From Variovorax sp. J2L1-78 (GTDB lineage: Bacteria > Pseudomonadota > Gammaproteobacteria > Burkholderiales > Burkholderiaceae_C): DNA of 64,000 bases. Location of the stretch: NCBI RefSeq assembly GCF_030317205.1, contig NZ_JASZYB010000003.1, positions 806,001-870,000 on the forward strand, given 5' to 3'. A program made the position numbers and the translations under genes. Of the stretch, positions 23,966 through 32,535 are shown one piece after another (position 1 is the stretch's first letter; each line of letters begins with the position of its first letter). The notes beneath the pieces were generated by a model that had not been told where the DNA came from, did not search any database, and saw only the letters and a program-made list of their open reading frames with translations.

Positions 23966-26245
23966 TCAGGGCAGTTCGCGGCGGCTCGTGGGGTCGGCCG
24001 TGGGCGGCAGCGCGCCCCGGAGCGGACTGCTGCCCAACTGCGAACTGGCCGGTGCCAGGGGCGGCGGAATCAGGCGCGTGCCTTCGATGCGGCGGTCGCC
24101 ACCGTCGTCGGTGACCATCGGCAGCGGCGGCAGGATGGCCGATTCGGGCACCGCCCGCATGACCACGTTGTTCTCGGGCTGCAAGGTCTGCTGCATCGTG
24201 CGGATCGCGTCGTAGCGGTCGAGCGCGAAGGCGCTGGCGCTCTGGCCGTCGCGCATCACCACAGGCCGCAGGAACACCATCAGGTTCGTCTTCTTGCGGC
24301 TGCGGATTTCGCTTTTGAACAGGTTGCCGAGCAGCGGGATGTCGCCCAGCAAGGGCACCTTCTCGGTGCCGCCCGAATAGTCGTCCTGCAACAGGCCGCC
24401 GAGCATCACGATGCTGCCACTCTCCACCAGCACGTTCTGCTCGAAGCTGCGCTTGTTGGTGGTCGGGCCGTTGGCGTCGGTGCGCGTGGCGGCGTCGACG
24501 CTCGAGACCTCCTGGAAGATCTGCATCTTGATCGTGCCGTTCTCGTTGATCTGCGGCTTCACGCGCAGCGTCAGGCCGACGTCCTTGCGCTCGACGGTGG
24601 TGAACGGGTTGACGGTCGAGCTGTTGCCGTTGGTGCTGGCGTATTGGCCGGTGACGAAGGGCACGTTCTGGCCGATGACGATCTTCGCTTCCTCGTTGTC
24701 CAGCGTGAGCAGGTTGGGCGTCGACAGCACGTTGCCTTCGCCGTTGCTCTGCAGCGCTCTCGCCACCAGGCCCAGCACGTTGCCGCCTGCGATCGTGGTG
24801 CCCAGGCCGATGTTGAAGCCGCTGGACGGCTGCTGCGCCGCGCCGGTGCCCGAGGTGGCCGAACTCAGGTTGAAGATGTTGGTGCCGGCCAGGCTCGAGT
24901 TGTTGCCGACCGCGCCGGTGGCACCGATGGCGGTCTGCCACTGGACGCCGAACTCGGCGGCCTTGTTGGCATTGACCTCGATGATCAGGCTTTCGACCAT
25001 CACCTGCGCCCGCCGGCCGTCGAGCCGGTCGATCACCGCGCGCAGTTGGCGGTACTGCGGTTCCGAGGCGGTGATGATCAACGAATTGGTCGTCGGGTCG
25101 GCCTGGATCTGGCCGCCGGTGGACGGCTGGTTAGCGTTGTTCAGCGGCGCGGAGGCGGCGCTGCTGAGCCCGCCGCTCAGACCCTGTTGATTCTGGCTGA
25201 GGTTGGTGGGTTGCTGCTGTTGCTGGCCGGCCCCGGTGCTGGCGAAGGCGTTGGCTCCGCCTGTGCTCGCCCCTGCACCGCCGCGCGCATCGCTCGACAT
25301 GGCTGCACGCAAGGTGACCGCCAGCTTCACCGCATCGGCGTTCTTCAGGTAGACGACGTAGATGTTGCCTGCCTCGCCGTTGCCGCCCTGTTCCGGCGCC
25401 CGGTCGAGCTTGGCGACCAGCGTGCGCACCAGCTGCGCGCGCGCCGGATTGGCCGCACGCAGGATCAGCGAATTGCTGCGCGGGTCGGCCAGCAGCGTGG
25501 TGCGGAAGGTGGCATCGGCCGTGCCGGGCGCAGCGGCCCCGGCCCCGGTGCCGCTGCCGCCTTCGACCAGGCGCGTGACGAGCGGCACCATGTCGGTGGC
25601 GATCGAGTACTTCAGCGGAATGACTTCGATGTCGGACGCGTTCGGCACGTCGAGCGCGGCGATGATGCGCGCCAGCCGGCGCATGTTCTCGGCGTAATCG
25701 GTGATCACCAGCGAGTTGTTGCCGGGGTTCACGTTGATGGTGTTGTTCGGCGCGATCAGCGGGCGCAGCACCGGCAGCAGGTTGTTGGCGGCTTCGTAGT
25801 TGAGCTTGAAGACCTGCGTGACGATCTGGTTGCCGCTCAGGTTGGCCGCGGCACCGATCGAGGTGGTCACGGCGCTGCTCTGCAGCTTGGCATCGGCTTC
25901 GGGCACCACCTTGTAGAGGCCGTCGGCCTGCACCACCGCGAAGCCCTGCAGGCGCAGTGCGGCGGCGAACTGGTTGAAGGCCGCGGCCGGCGCGATGGCC
26001 CGGTCGGTCTGCAGGTTGATCGTGCCCTTGACGCGTGGGTCGACCACCACGTCGCGGCCGGTGATCACCGCCATCGTGCGCGCCACCGATTCGATCTCGG
26101 CATTGCTGAAGTTGAGGGTGATCGGTTCGCCGCGGCGCGGTGCGCCGTCCTGCGCGAAGGCGGGCGGGATGCCGGTCGTCAGCAGCAGCTGCGCCGCTAA
26201 TGCGACGAGGCCGAGGCGCGTGCCGAAGGAGGGGAATGGCTTCAT
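23966..26245 (-). CDS. gspD: Type II secretion outer-membrane secretin GspD
   Basis: GspD forms the outer-membrane secretin channel. The 759-aa product starts at the ATG at 26245 with a Sec signal ending AFA-Q (about residue 31). N0 to N3 domains follow (LNFSNAEIESVARTMAVI, then repeats ending NSLVITDYAEN, NSLILRAAN and TNSLIITASE). The secretin core has VMVESLIIEVN, VLSTPNLLTLDNEEA, VPFVTGQ and the SGTEKVPLLGDIPLLGNLF-type C motif. A Gln/Asn/Gly-rich linker (about residues 320-375) is inserted in N3. There is no S-domain-like Cys, and no pilotin gene is nearby. Confidence 0.97.
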   Translation of the reverse strand: MKPFPSFGTRLGLVALAAQLLLTTGIPPAFAQDGAPRRGEPITLNFSNAEIESVARTMAVITGRDVVVDPRVKGTINLQTDRAIAPAAAFNQFAAALRLQGFAVVQADGLYKVVPEADAKLQSSAVTTSIGAAANLSGNQIVTQVFKLNYEAANNLLPVLRPLIAPNNTINVNPGNNSLVITDYAENMRRLARIIAALDVPNASDIEVIPLKYSIATDMVPLVTRLVEGGSGTGAGAAAPGTADATFRTTLLADPRSNSLILRAANPARAQLVRTLVAKLDRAPEQGGNGEAGNIYVVYLKNADAVKLAVTLRAAMSSDARGGAGASTGGANAFASTGAGQQQQQPTNLSQNQQGLSGGLSSAASAPLNNANQPSTGGQIQADPTTNSLIITASEPQYRQLRAVIDRLDGRRAQVMVESLIIEVNANKAAEFGVQWQTAIGATGAVGNNSSLAGTNIFNLSSATSGTGAAQQPSSGFNIGLGTTIAGGNVLGLVARALQSNGEGNVLSTPNLLTLDNEEAKIVIGQNVPFVTGQYASTNGNSSTVNPFTTVERKDVGLTLRVKPQINENGTIKMQIFQEVSSVDAATRTDANGPTTNKRSFEQNVLVESGSIVMLGGLLQDDYSGGTEKVPLLGDIPLLGNLFKSEIRSRKKTNLMVFLRPVVMRDGQSASAFALDRYDAIRTMQQTLQPENNVVMRAVPESAILPPLPMVTDDGGDRRIEGTRLIPPPLAPASSQLGSSPLRGALPPTADPTSRRELP

Positions 26246-26247
26246 GG

Positions 26248-27045
26248 TCAACCCAGTGTGATGAGCGAGCGCGCACCCTGGCGCCGCCCGATGATGTTCA
26301 ACAAGTTCGACAGTGCGTCTTCGCGGCCCGGGGCCGCGCTGGCCTCGCCGTCGAAGCGCATGGCGCGGCCGTTCCAGCGGCCGCTGCCGTTGAGCTGCAG
26401 GCTGCCTTCGCGCGTGGTGAGCAGAAGTGTCGGCGTCGGGCCGCCGTCGACGGTGATGCGGTAGCTGCCCATCGGCCGCAACGTGGAGAGACTCGACGAG
26501 ATATCGGTCGCGTCGAGCGTGGCGCGGCCGGCCACGCCGAGCTGGTCGCCCTTGAATTCCATGACCAGGCCCTGCGTGGCCAGGTCGAGCGTGCCTTCGG
26601 GCTTGAGCGTGTTCCATGGTGCGCCGAAGCCGCTGAGCAGTGCAGCCGGCCAGCGGGAGGTGCCGTCGCGCCAGTCGAGCTGGGCGCCACCGGCGCCGGG
26701 ACGGGCCAGCAGGCGAAGCGGTTGCGGCGCGCAGCAGGGCAGGCGCAGCGTCGCGTCGAGCGCGCCCCAGCGGGGGCGCAGGGTCCAGTCCAGCGTGCTG
26801 GGCAGCGAGATCGCCTCGGCCCCGCTCGCCCCGCTGGAGAACACCACGCCGGCCGTGCCGTTCCAGACCGTGCCGCGTGCGTTGACAAGTTGCAGCCGGT
26901 CGCCCGTCGCGCTGGCCAGCAGCGCGGCCAGCCAGCGGGCGGGGGCATAGACCGTCAGCGCGATCGCGGCGCCGATCAGCCCGCCCAGCAAGGCCCAGCG
27001 CCAGCCGTGTGAGCCGGGGGATGGGGGCGCGGAAGCGGTGGCCAT
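26248..27045 (-). CDS. gspN: Type II secretion protein GspN
   Basis: A 265-aa GspN: a short cytoplasmic N terminus, one TM segment (ALLGGLIGAAIALTVYAPA, about residues 19-37) and a periplasmic beta-rich domain with the family feature LVNARGTVWNGTAGV. GspN is an optional T2SS component found in many beta- and gammaproteobacteria, thought to act with the inner-membrane platform. The start at 27045 (ATG) leaves 6 bp to the gspM stop; the gspD ATG follows 2 bp after the gspN stop. Confidence 0.9.
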   Translation of the reverse strand: MATASAPPSPGSHGWRWALLGGLIGAAIALTVYAPARWLAALLASATGDRLQLVNARGTVWNGTAGVVFSSGASGAEAISLPSTLDWTLRPRWGALDATLRLPCCAPQPLRLLARPGAGGAQLDWRDGTSRWPAALLSGFGAPWNTLKPEGTLDLATQGLVMEFKGDQLGVAGRATLDATDISSSLSTLRPMGSYRITVDGGPTPTLLLTTREGSLQLNGSGRWNGRAMRFDGEASAAPGREDALSNLLNIIGRRQGARSLITLG

Positions 27046-27051
27046 CGGGTG

Positions 27052-27660
27052 TCAGCGCGCCGGCAGGTTCATGACGAGCGTGCCGTCCCAGCGCACGCGC
27101 GTGTCGGCAGCGGCGGCAGCCGCCGCTGCCGCTGCGTTGGCGGCGCCCGGGCCGCTCGGGAAGGCGCCCTGTGCGCGCACGGGCGCTTGTATGCCGCCCT
27201 GCGTTCGCGTCAGGTGCACTTCGCGCGGCACCGCCCGGGCATTGCCGCGCGCCTGCGCCAGCCATTGCGCGAGACCGTCGGCCGGCGTGGCACGCAGCGT
27301 GACCAGCACGCCGTCGCCGGCGCCGGCACCGGCCACCTGGATCTGGGCGTTCGGCCCCAGACCCTGGCGCACCGAGGTTTCGAGCGCGCGTAATGCGTCT
27401 TCGCGGTTGGCACGTGGCTGCGACTGCAGCGCCTTGGCCTGGATCTGCAGCGCGGACATCTGCTGAAGTTGCGCGTCGAGTTCCGCATGGGCGGCCGGCG
27501 CGGTGGCCAGCGTGCGCAGGGCGGGCGCCAGCGCAACCCACCAGACCAGTGCCAGCAGCACCAGCGTCCCGGCGATGACGACCATGCGCTGTTCTCGTGG
27601 AGCGAGCTCGGGCCACCAGGCCTGCCAACGGGCTTGCAGGGCTTCGATCCAGGCGTTCAT
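27052..27660 (-). CDS. gspM: Type II secretion protein GspM
   Basis: A 202-aa inner-membrane protein with one TM helix (VVIAGTLVLLALVWWVAL, about residues 26-43) preceded by the typical WQAWWPELAPREQRM. A periplasmic ferredoxin-like domain with a coiled-coil lead-in follows (AELDAQLQQMSALQIQAKALQ). A long poly-Ala stretch lies near the C terminus (about residues 178-188). GspM pairs with GspL in the T2SS platform. Its ATG at 27660 overlaps the gspL stop by 4 bp (ATGA), indicating coupling. Confidence 0.93.
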   Translation of the reverse strand: MNAWIEALQARWQAWWPELAPREQRMVVIAGTLVLLALVWWVALAPALRTLATAPAAHAELDAQLQQMSALQIQAKALQSQPRANREDALRALETSVRQGLGPNAQIQVAGAGAGDGVLVTLRATPADGLAQWLAQARGNARAVPREVHLTRTQGGIQAPVRAQGAFPSGPGAANAAAAAAAAAADTRVRWDGTLVMNLPAR

Positions 27661-28862
27661 CGGGTGGCCTCGGCCTGGACCAGCAGCAGGTCGCCCTCGC
27701 TGCGCGCGTTGTAGCCGCGCGAGGCGAGCGTCGTCGACAGCGCATTGGTGTCGGCCATGCCGAGCCCCAGGCCGCGCAGCCGCAACTGGCCGGCGCTGTA
27801 GTCGATGGCGGTCGGCAGCTTGCCGGCCGGCAGGCTGACGGCCAGGGCCGCGAGCATCGGCTCGAGGTCGGCCGGCGAGACGCCCCCGGTGGCTTGCTGG
27901 AGGGTGGCGACTTCGCGTGTCATCTGCACCTGCGGTTCGTAGATCTGCACCGAGGGAAAGGTCTGGGCCAGGATGCTGCGGATGCTGCCGCGCTTGGCTT
28001 CGAGCGCGTTGCGCTCTTTCCAGGCCCAGGCGTTGACGCCGATGAGTTGCGCGAGCACCAGCGTCAATGCACCCCAGCGTGCGGCGCGCCATTGCGGCGC
28101 GCGCCACAGGGCCTGCGCGATCGCGCTGAGCTTCTTGCCGGCACGGGCGCGGCCGGTGGAGGCGAGGTCGAACTGCGCCAGGTCCCAGCCGGTACGCGTG
28201 GTTTCGAGCCAGCGCACAGCGGGCTTCACGATCGGCACGGGCCGCCCCAGCAGGCTCTCGGCCTGCTCGGCCACGGCCGGTTCGGCCAGTGCATTCACCC
28301 CTTCGGGCAAGGCGCCCAGGGTCGCCAGCGCCGCGCTGTCGAGCGGCAGCGTGAGCACACCCTGCGCATCGCAGAGGGTGATGAACGCGTCGTCGGCATC
28401 GCCCGTGGCGAACACCATCGGCGGCGCGCCAGCCGGTTGCGGCGTGAATTCGGGAACGATGCGCGTGACGCGGCGGCCGGCCGCTTCGAGCGCCTGGACC
28501 GCGCCGCGCACCCAGGCGCGGTTGCAAGCCACCACCCAGACCGGCTTGCCGACGGCGGCATCGGGTTCGAGCGCAAAGTGCAGGCTGTCGGGGTCGTCGA
28601 GCAGGCGGTCTTCGAGCAGGCCGTTGAGCACCGCGCGCAGCCGCGTCGCGCCGCTCAGACTGCCCTGCGGCAGCGTGACCTGGTGCCACGACAGCGCCGC
28701 GGCGGGCAGCGTCAGCATGACCTCGTCGCTGGTGGGCAGCAGCGAGGGCAGGGCGCTGCCGCGCGAACGGTACTTGCGCCCGTCGTTGGACCACATCACC
28801 CAGCCGAACTCACCGCCGGCCGGGACCGGAGGGGGCGGGAGGGTGACGATGAGAAGCGGCAT
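27657..28862 (-). CDS. gspL: Type II secretion protein GspL
   Basis: A 401-aa GspL: a cytoplasmic actin-like domain that docks GspE (residues 1-~245), one TM segment (WGALTLVLAQLIGVNAWAW, about 262-280), and a periplasmic ferredoxin-like domain ending ARSEGDLLLVQAEATR. Start is the ATG at 28862. A 136-bp gap separates it from gspK, the only sizeable break in the operon. On the minus strand this gap contains CTACAAT, a possible -10, so a secondary promoter for gspLMNDEF is possible. Confidence 0.93.
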   Translation of the reverse strand: MPLLIVTLPPPPVPAGGEFGWVMWSNDGRKYRSRGSALPSLLPTSDEVMLTLPAAALSWHQVTLPQGSLSGATRLRAVLNGLLEDRLLDDPDSLHFALEPDAAVGKPVWVVACNRAWVRGAVQALEAAGRRVTRIVPEFTPQPAGAPPMVFATGDADDAFITLCDAQGVLTLPLDSAALATLGALPEGVNALAEPAVAEQAESLLGRPVPIVKPAVRWLETTRTGWDLAQFDLASTGRARAGKKLSAIAQALWRAPQWRAARWGALTLVLAQLIGVNAWAWKERNALEAKRGSIRSILAQTFPSVQIYEPQVQMTREVATLQQATGGVSPADLEPMLAALAVSLPAGKLPTAIDYSAGQLRLRGLGLGMADTNALSTTLASRGYNARSEGDLLLVQAEATR

Positions 28863-28998
28863 GGGATCGGTAAGAAGAAAGGGTCACCATTGTAGAAGTC
28901 GACGGCACCGAAACGCTATGGACTTGATAGCGATCAAGGCAATCCGGACGGACCTCGGCAGGGTTTTTTAACTTAAAACTGTGTCAGAACGTTCGAGT

Positions 28999-30021
28999 TC
29001 ACAATTTGCCGGGAGTCACCGTGGCGCCGGCGCCACGTTCGCGCCACAGGATGGTCAGGTCGGTGCCGTTGCGCTGCACCAGCGAATGCTCGTCGACCCA
29101 GTGGTTTTCCAGCCGCAGGCGCCCGTGGACTTCGAAGAACCCGGTCGCGACCCCGAGCGCCTTGGTGTCGAGGTGCTTGGTGCCGGTAACCGGGAATGCG
29201 TCAGCAGGCGACTTGAAATAGCCGCCGGCGCGTTGCAGCACCACGCGCCGCGCGCCTGCCAGATCGAGTTCGGGCACGGCCGCGAAGAGGGCCTCCGCGC
29301 TGGCGGTGTTGACATTGAGTGTGGTCTTGATGGGAAGAACTGTGGCGTAGGGCTCCAGCGCCGCCGCCGTGCTCGGCGAGACGCCCAACCAGACGATCTG
29401 CGCGAGCTGCTGCGGAATCAGCGGCGCCGTACTGTCGTCCGTCGGCGTGGTGGCCCCAACGCCGCCGGTGGCGGGGTCGGCCGGCGCCGGCCTGGCGCGT
29501 CGCAAGGCGCTGGCCATGACCGCGACCTCCTGCGTCGGCAGCCCCAGTAGTTCAAACAGCTTGGTAAACGATGCGGCCGCCTCAGGTATCAGCTTGCCGT
29601 TCTCCACCAGGTTCATCACGTTGAGCTTGGACTGCGCATCGACGATGCGGCCCGACAGGAAAGCGTCGGGCAGGCCGTCGAGCTCGTCGGCCGAGACGTT
29701 CTTGTCGCCGGCCAGAAAGCTCGTCAGCCGAGCTTCCTCGAGCGGAACCGCCCACGGCTCGCTCAGGTTGTCGGTGCCGCTGGTCGCCCGCCCGTCTTCC
29801 CGCAGGATGAGCCGCGACCAGTCGAGCGCGCCGATCAGCACCCAGGCGGCCTGCACGCGGGCGCGCTCGGCCGCCTCGACCTCGGTCGCGCGCCACTGCT
29901 GCCACAACGCGCCGGCCGCGAAGGTGGCGACCAGCGTGACCGTGAGCATGGCGGCCAGCAGGGCGGCGCCGGCCTGACGGGCAGAGTGCGAACGGGACGT
30001 GCAGTGCGTGCGCATGGTCAT
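28999..30021 (-). CDS. gspK: Type II secretion minor pseudopilin GspK
   Basis: A 340-aa large minor pseudopilin. The prepilin leader and N-terminal helix (RQAGAALLAAMLTVTLVATFAAGALW split as leader plus helix) are followed by the insert domain with IVDAQSKLNVMNLVENGK and the T2SK helix-hairpin-helix-like motif LNVNTASAEALFAAVPELDLAGA. GspK caps the pseudopilus with GspI and GspJ. The ATG at 30021 overlaps the gspJ stop (ATGA); a second ATG two codons later is possible. Confidence 0.94.
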   Translation of the reverse strand: MTMRTHCTSRSHSARQAGAALLAAMLTVTLVATFAAGALWQQWRATEVEAAERARVQAAWVLIGALDWSRLILREDGRATSGTDNLSEPWAVPLEEARLTSFLAGDKNVSADELDGLPDAFLSGRIVDAQSKLNVMNLVENGKLIPEAAASFTKLFELLGLPTQEVAVMASALRRARPAPADPATGGVGATTPTDDSTAPLIPQQLAQIVWLGVSPSTAAALEPYATVLPIKTTLNVNTASAEALFAAVPELDLAGARRVVLQRAGGYFKSPADAFPVTGTKHLDTKALGVATGFFEVHGRLRLENHWVDEHSLVQRNGTDLTILWRERGAGATVTPGKL

Positions 30022-30665
30022 GTCTTGGGCGCCACGGCGGTTGGCTTGACCCAGTCTCGCGTCAGCACGCCGGTGAGGCCGGTGCCCGGCGGCAGGTTCA
30101 GCACCAGGCGAATGCCGTCAGGGATGGCGTTCGCCAGGCCTTCGGCATTGACCGCCGCGGTCCAGACGCCGTTGCGGAAGTACGAAAGCTGCCAGCTTTC
30201 CAGCGGCATCAGCGTGAGTTCGGCGCCGCCGGCGACGGTGCCGCCGTCCTGCGCCCAGGTGGCGGCGCGTTCCCAGGCCTGCTGCCAGTCGGCGCGCGTC
30301 GTCACCTCGGGCGACTGCCAGCGTCGCCACTGCGCGCCGGTGGCGGCGTCGGTGCGCAGCGTCCACGCCACCACGACCACCGCGGGCCGGGTGGGGTCGC
30401 CGCTGCGGCGGGTGATGCGCAGCACGCTGCCGTTCCAGTCGATCGGCTGCAGCTGCGCGAGCGCGATGGTCGCGTCCAGGTCGGTCGCCCACTGCGACAA
30501 CGTGGTCTGCAGCGTGAGCACCGCGTCGCCGCGCGCCTGCGTGACGCTCTGCGCGCGCGTCATGCCGTCCAGCCCGCGCCAGCTCATCAGGGCGAGCAGC
30601 GCCATGGCCGCGATGGCGACCATGAGTTCGATGAGCGTGAAGCCGCGGTGGTGACGACGGCGCAT
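30018..30665 (-). CDS. gspJ: Type II secretion minor pseudopilin GspJ
   Basis: A 215-aa prepilin with short leader MRRRHHRG, cleaved before FTLIELMVAIAAMALLALMSW, which is the class III signal followed by the hydrophobic helix. The rest is the GspJ beta domain (WDRDLD-like QWATDLDATIALA, VAWTLRTD, LESWQLSYFRNGVW). Start at the ATG at 30665; it is 1 bp from the gspI stop. It forms the tip complex with GspI and GspK. Processing needs a prepilin peptidase not encoded here. Confidence 0.94.
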   Translation of the reverse strand: MRRRHHRGFTLIELMVAIAAMALLALMSWRGLDGMTRAQSVTQARGDAVLTLQTTLSQWATDLDATIALAQLQPIDWNGSVLRITRRSGDPTRPAVVVVAWTLRTDAATGAQWRRWQSPEVTTRADWQQAWERAATWAQDGGTVAGGAELTLMPLESWQLSYFRNGVWTAAVNAEGLANAIPDGIRLVLNLPPGTGLTGVLTRDWVKPTAVAPKT

Positions 30666-30666
30666 G

Positions 30667-31029
30667 TCAGTAGCGTCCCACCACGGTCGAGACCTGGAGG
30701 ATCTGCGCGTCCGCCGCATCGCGCACGCGCACGTCCACGCGACGGAAGTTGGGGTTGAGCGTCTGCGTGGTCGACACGGCCACCGTGAAGGCCACGTTGG
30801 CCTGCGTGCACACCACGGTGCCGGTTCCAACAGGCGGCATCTGGCGCGCGAGCCGCGCCTTGGTCAGCTCGTTCTCGGCGCAGAGCTGCGCCAGCATCAC
30901 ATCGGTCTGCCGCTGCGCATTGCGGGTGAGTGCCGACGTGGCCTGCGTGCCTGCGGCCAGCGCAATGGCGACGATCGCGAGCGCGACGAGCACCTCGATC
31001 AGCGTGAAACCGGCGGCGCGGCGCGTCAT
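30667..31029 (-). CDS. gspI: Type II secretion minor pseudopilin GspI
   Basis: A 120-aa prepilin, leader MTRRAAG then FTLIEVLVALAIVAIALAAG, with two Cys and a C-terminal FRRVDVRVRDAADA beta region. Size and order (H-I-J-K) identify GspI. Its ATG at 31029 overlaps the gspH stop as ATGA, so translation is coupled. Confidence 0.94.
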   Translation of the reverse strand: MTRRAAGFTLIEVLVALAIVAIALAAGTQATSALTRNAQRQTDVMLAQLCAENELTKARLARQMPPVGTGTVVCTQANVAFTVAVSTTQTLNPNFRRVDVRVRDAADAQILQVSTVVGRY

Positions 31030-31538
31030 GGGGCGACCACGGCGAAGGGGCGCAGGCCGTCGGTGGCGATGCGCAGCGTGCGCACCGGCAGGGTGTCGCT
31101 GGTCAGCAGCACCTGCTGCGGCGCGATGATCGGCTCCGGCCCCAGTTGCAGCGCCGGCAGCAACCGGCCGTCGGCGGTCGCCGGCTGGGCGCTGATGCCC
31201 TCGGCCAGCCAGTCGCTCGGCAGCGTGCCCGGCGGCAGGCCGTCGAAGACGAAGGCGCTGGGGCCCTGCGGCGTCGGCCGCCACAGCACGATGGTGCCGC
31301 TGGTGCGCGACTGCGCGCGGGCCGATTCGAGCAGGGCCGACAGCCGGTCCGCCTCGCGGTCGAGCGTCACCTGGCCGGAATCGCGCAAGGCCAGGCCGAC
31401 GCCGGCCGTCGCCATGGCAATGATGGCGATCACCACCAGCAGTTCGAGCAGCGTGAACCCGGCGCGACGGCGGCGTGGCGCGGCGCCGGCGGGCCCCGAC
31501 TGGCGAGTACGGCTATTGCCAGCTGCCGATGTCGGCAT
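31026..31538 (-). CDS. gspH: Type II secretion minor pseudopilin GspH
   Basis: A prepilin with the cleavage/helix signature RAGFTLLELLVVIAIIAMA and the DREADRLSALLESARAQS motif of GspH. The start is uncertain: the ATG at 31538 gives a 170-aa protein with a 26-residue leader that overlaps the end of gspG by 26 bp; the ATG at 31571 would make the leader longer. No start codon lies closer to the cleavage site, so the leader is unusually long either way. Confidence 0.88.
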   Translation of the reverse strand: MPTSAAGNSRTRQSGPAGAAPRRRRAGFTLLELLVVIAIIAMATAGVGLALRDSGQVTLDREADRLSALLESARAQSRTSGTIVLWRPTPQGPSAFVFDGLPPGTLPSDWLAEGISAQPATADGRLLPALQLGPEPIIAPQQVLLTSDTLPVRTLRIATDGLRPFAVVAP

Positions 31539-31983
31539 TGTTGCCTTCGCCGCCGGGCTGGCCGTCGGCACCGAGCGAGAGCACGTCGATCTCGCCCTTG
31601 ATACCGGGGTTCAGGTACTGGTACGGGCGGCCCCACGGGTCGTTCGGCAGCTTCTCGACGTAGGGTTTCCAGTTGGGGGCGGCCGGGCCGGTGGTCGGCC
31701 GCGCAAGCAGCGCCTGCAGGCCCTGCTCCGCCGTGGGGTAGCGTTGGTTGTCGAGCCGGTAGAGCTTCAGCGCCTGCATCAGGTTGTTGACGTCGGTCTT
31801 GGCAGCGGTGGCGCGCGCGTCGTCGGCGCGGCCGATCACGTTGGGCACGATCAGCGCGGCCAGCACGCCGATGATGACGAGCACCACCATCAGTTCGATG
31901 AGCGTGAAGCCGCGCTGCAAAGCGCGTGCGAGGGGGCGGCGGAAGGATGGCATGGGCAAGTGGTGGCTGTCGTCTGCTGACAT
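31513..31983 (-). CDS. gspG: Type II secretion major pseudopilin GspG
   Basis: GspG is the main pseudopilus subunit. The prepilin peptidase site is LQRG-FTLIELMVVLVIIGVLAALIV. The mature part has the typical DVNNLMQALKLYRLDNQRYP, TEQGLQAL, DPWGRPYQYLNPG and LSLGADGQPGGEG calcium-loop motifs. The ATG at 31983 has an AAGG at suitable distance; the ATG at 31953 (MPSFRRPL) would give a shorter, more usual leader, so the start is open. It is the first minus-strand T2SS gene, divergent from gspC across a 46-bp gap that must hold both promoters. Confidence 0.94.
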   Translation of the reverse strand: MSADDSHHLPMPSFRRPLARALQRGFTLIELMVVLVIIGVLAALIVPNVIGRADDARATAAKTDVNNLMQALKLYRLDNQRYPTAEQGLQALLARPTTGPAAPNWKPYVEKLPNDPWGRPYQYLNPGIKGEIDVLSLGADGQPGGEGNNADIGSWQ

Positions 31984-32029
31984 GGTGTTGTCGCCTTCGG
32001 GGGCGTTCGCTGCATGATAATCCGGCCTC

Positions 32030-32521
32030 ATGACGCTTCCCTACGCCTCTTCGCGCTGGCCCGTGGCCACCACCACGCTGGGCCTCTGGGCCCTGGCCGC
32101 GGCGAGTGTCGTGTTCTGGGGCCTGCGGCTGGCGGCGCCGACCGATGCGATGGTGCCGCCGCCCGTGGCGCGCGCCCCGACCGCGTCCATCGACCCGGCT
32201 GCCGTCGCGCGCATGTTCGGTGTGGTCACGGCCAAGACCGAGGTCGCTGCCGCGCCCGAGGCCGCGAGCCGTTTCTCCTTGCTGGGCGTGGTGGCCGACA
32301 CCGCGCAGCAAGGCGCGGCGCTGATCGCCGTCGACGGCAAGCCCGCCCGGCCTTTCCGGGTCGGCAGCATGCTGGCCGACGGCTTCGTGCTGCAGTCGGT
32401 CGGTCCGCGCAGCGCGGCGCTGGGGGGCAGCTTCGACGGCCCGACGGCGCTCATCTTGCAACTGCCAGTGCGCCCGATGGCCATTCCGGCCGCGCCGACG
32501 CCGGTCACCGCGGGCAGCTGA
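32030..32521 (+). CDS. gspC: Type II secretion protein GspC (short form, no PDZ)
   Basis: A 163-aa protein with one N-terminal TM segment (TTLGLWALAAASVVFWGLRL, about residues 14-33) and the homology-region domain (RMFGVV, SRFSLLGVVAD, GAALIAVDGKPARPFRVGS). GspC links the inner-membrane platform to the secretin. It ends soon after the HR domain, so the PDZ or coiled-coil C terminus of enterobacterial GspC is absent. It is transcribed away from gspG-F. Confidence 0.88.
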   Translation: MTLPYASSRWPVATTTLGLWALAAASVVFWGLRLAAPTDAMVPPPVARAPTASIDPAAVARMFGVVTAKTEVAAAPEAASRFSLLGVVADTAQQGAALIAVDGKPARPFRVGSMLADGFVLQSVGPRSAALGGSFDGPTALILQLPVRPMAIPAAPTPVTAGS

Positions 32522-32535
32522 ACCGGCTCGCGGGT

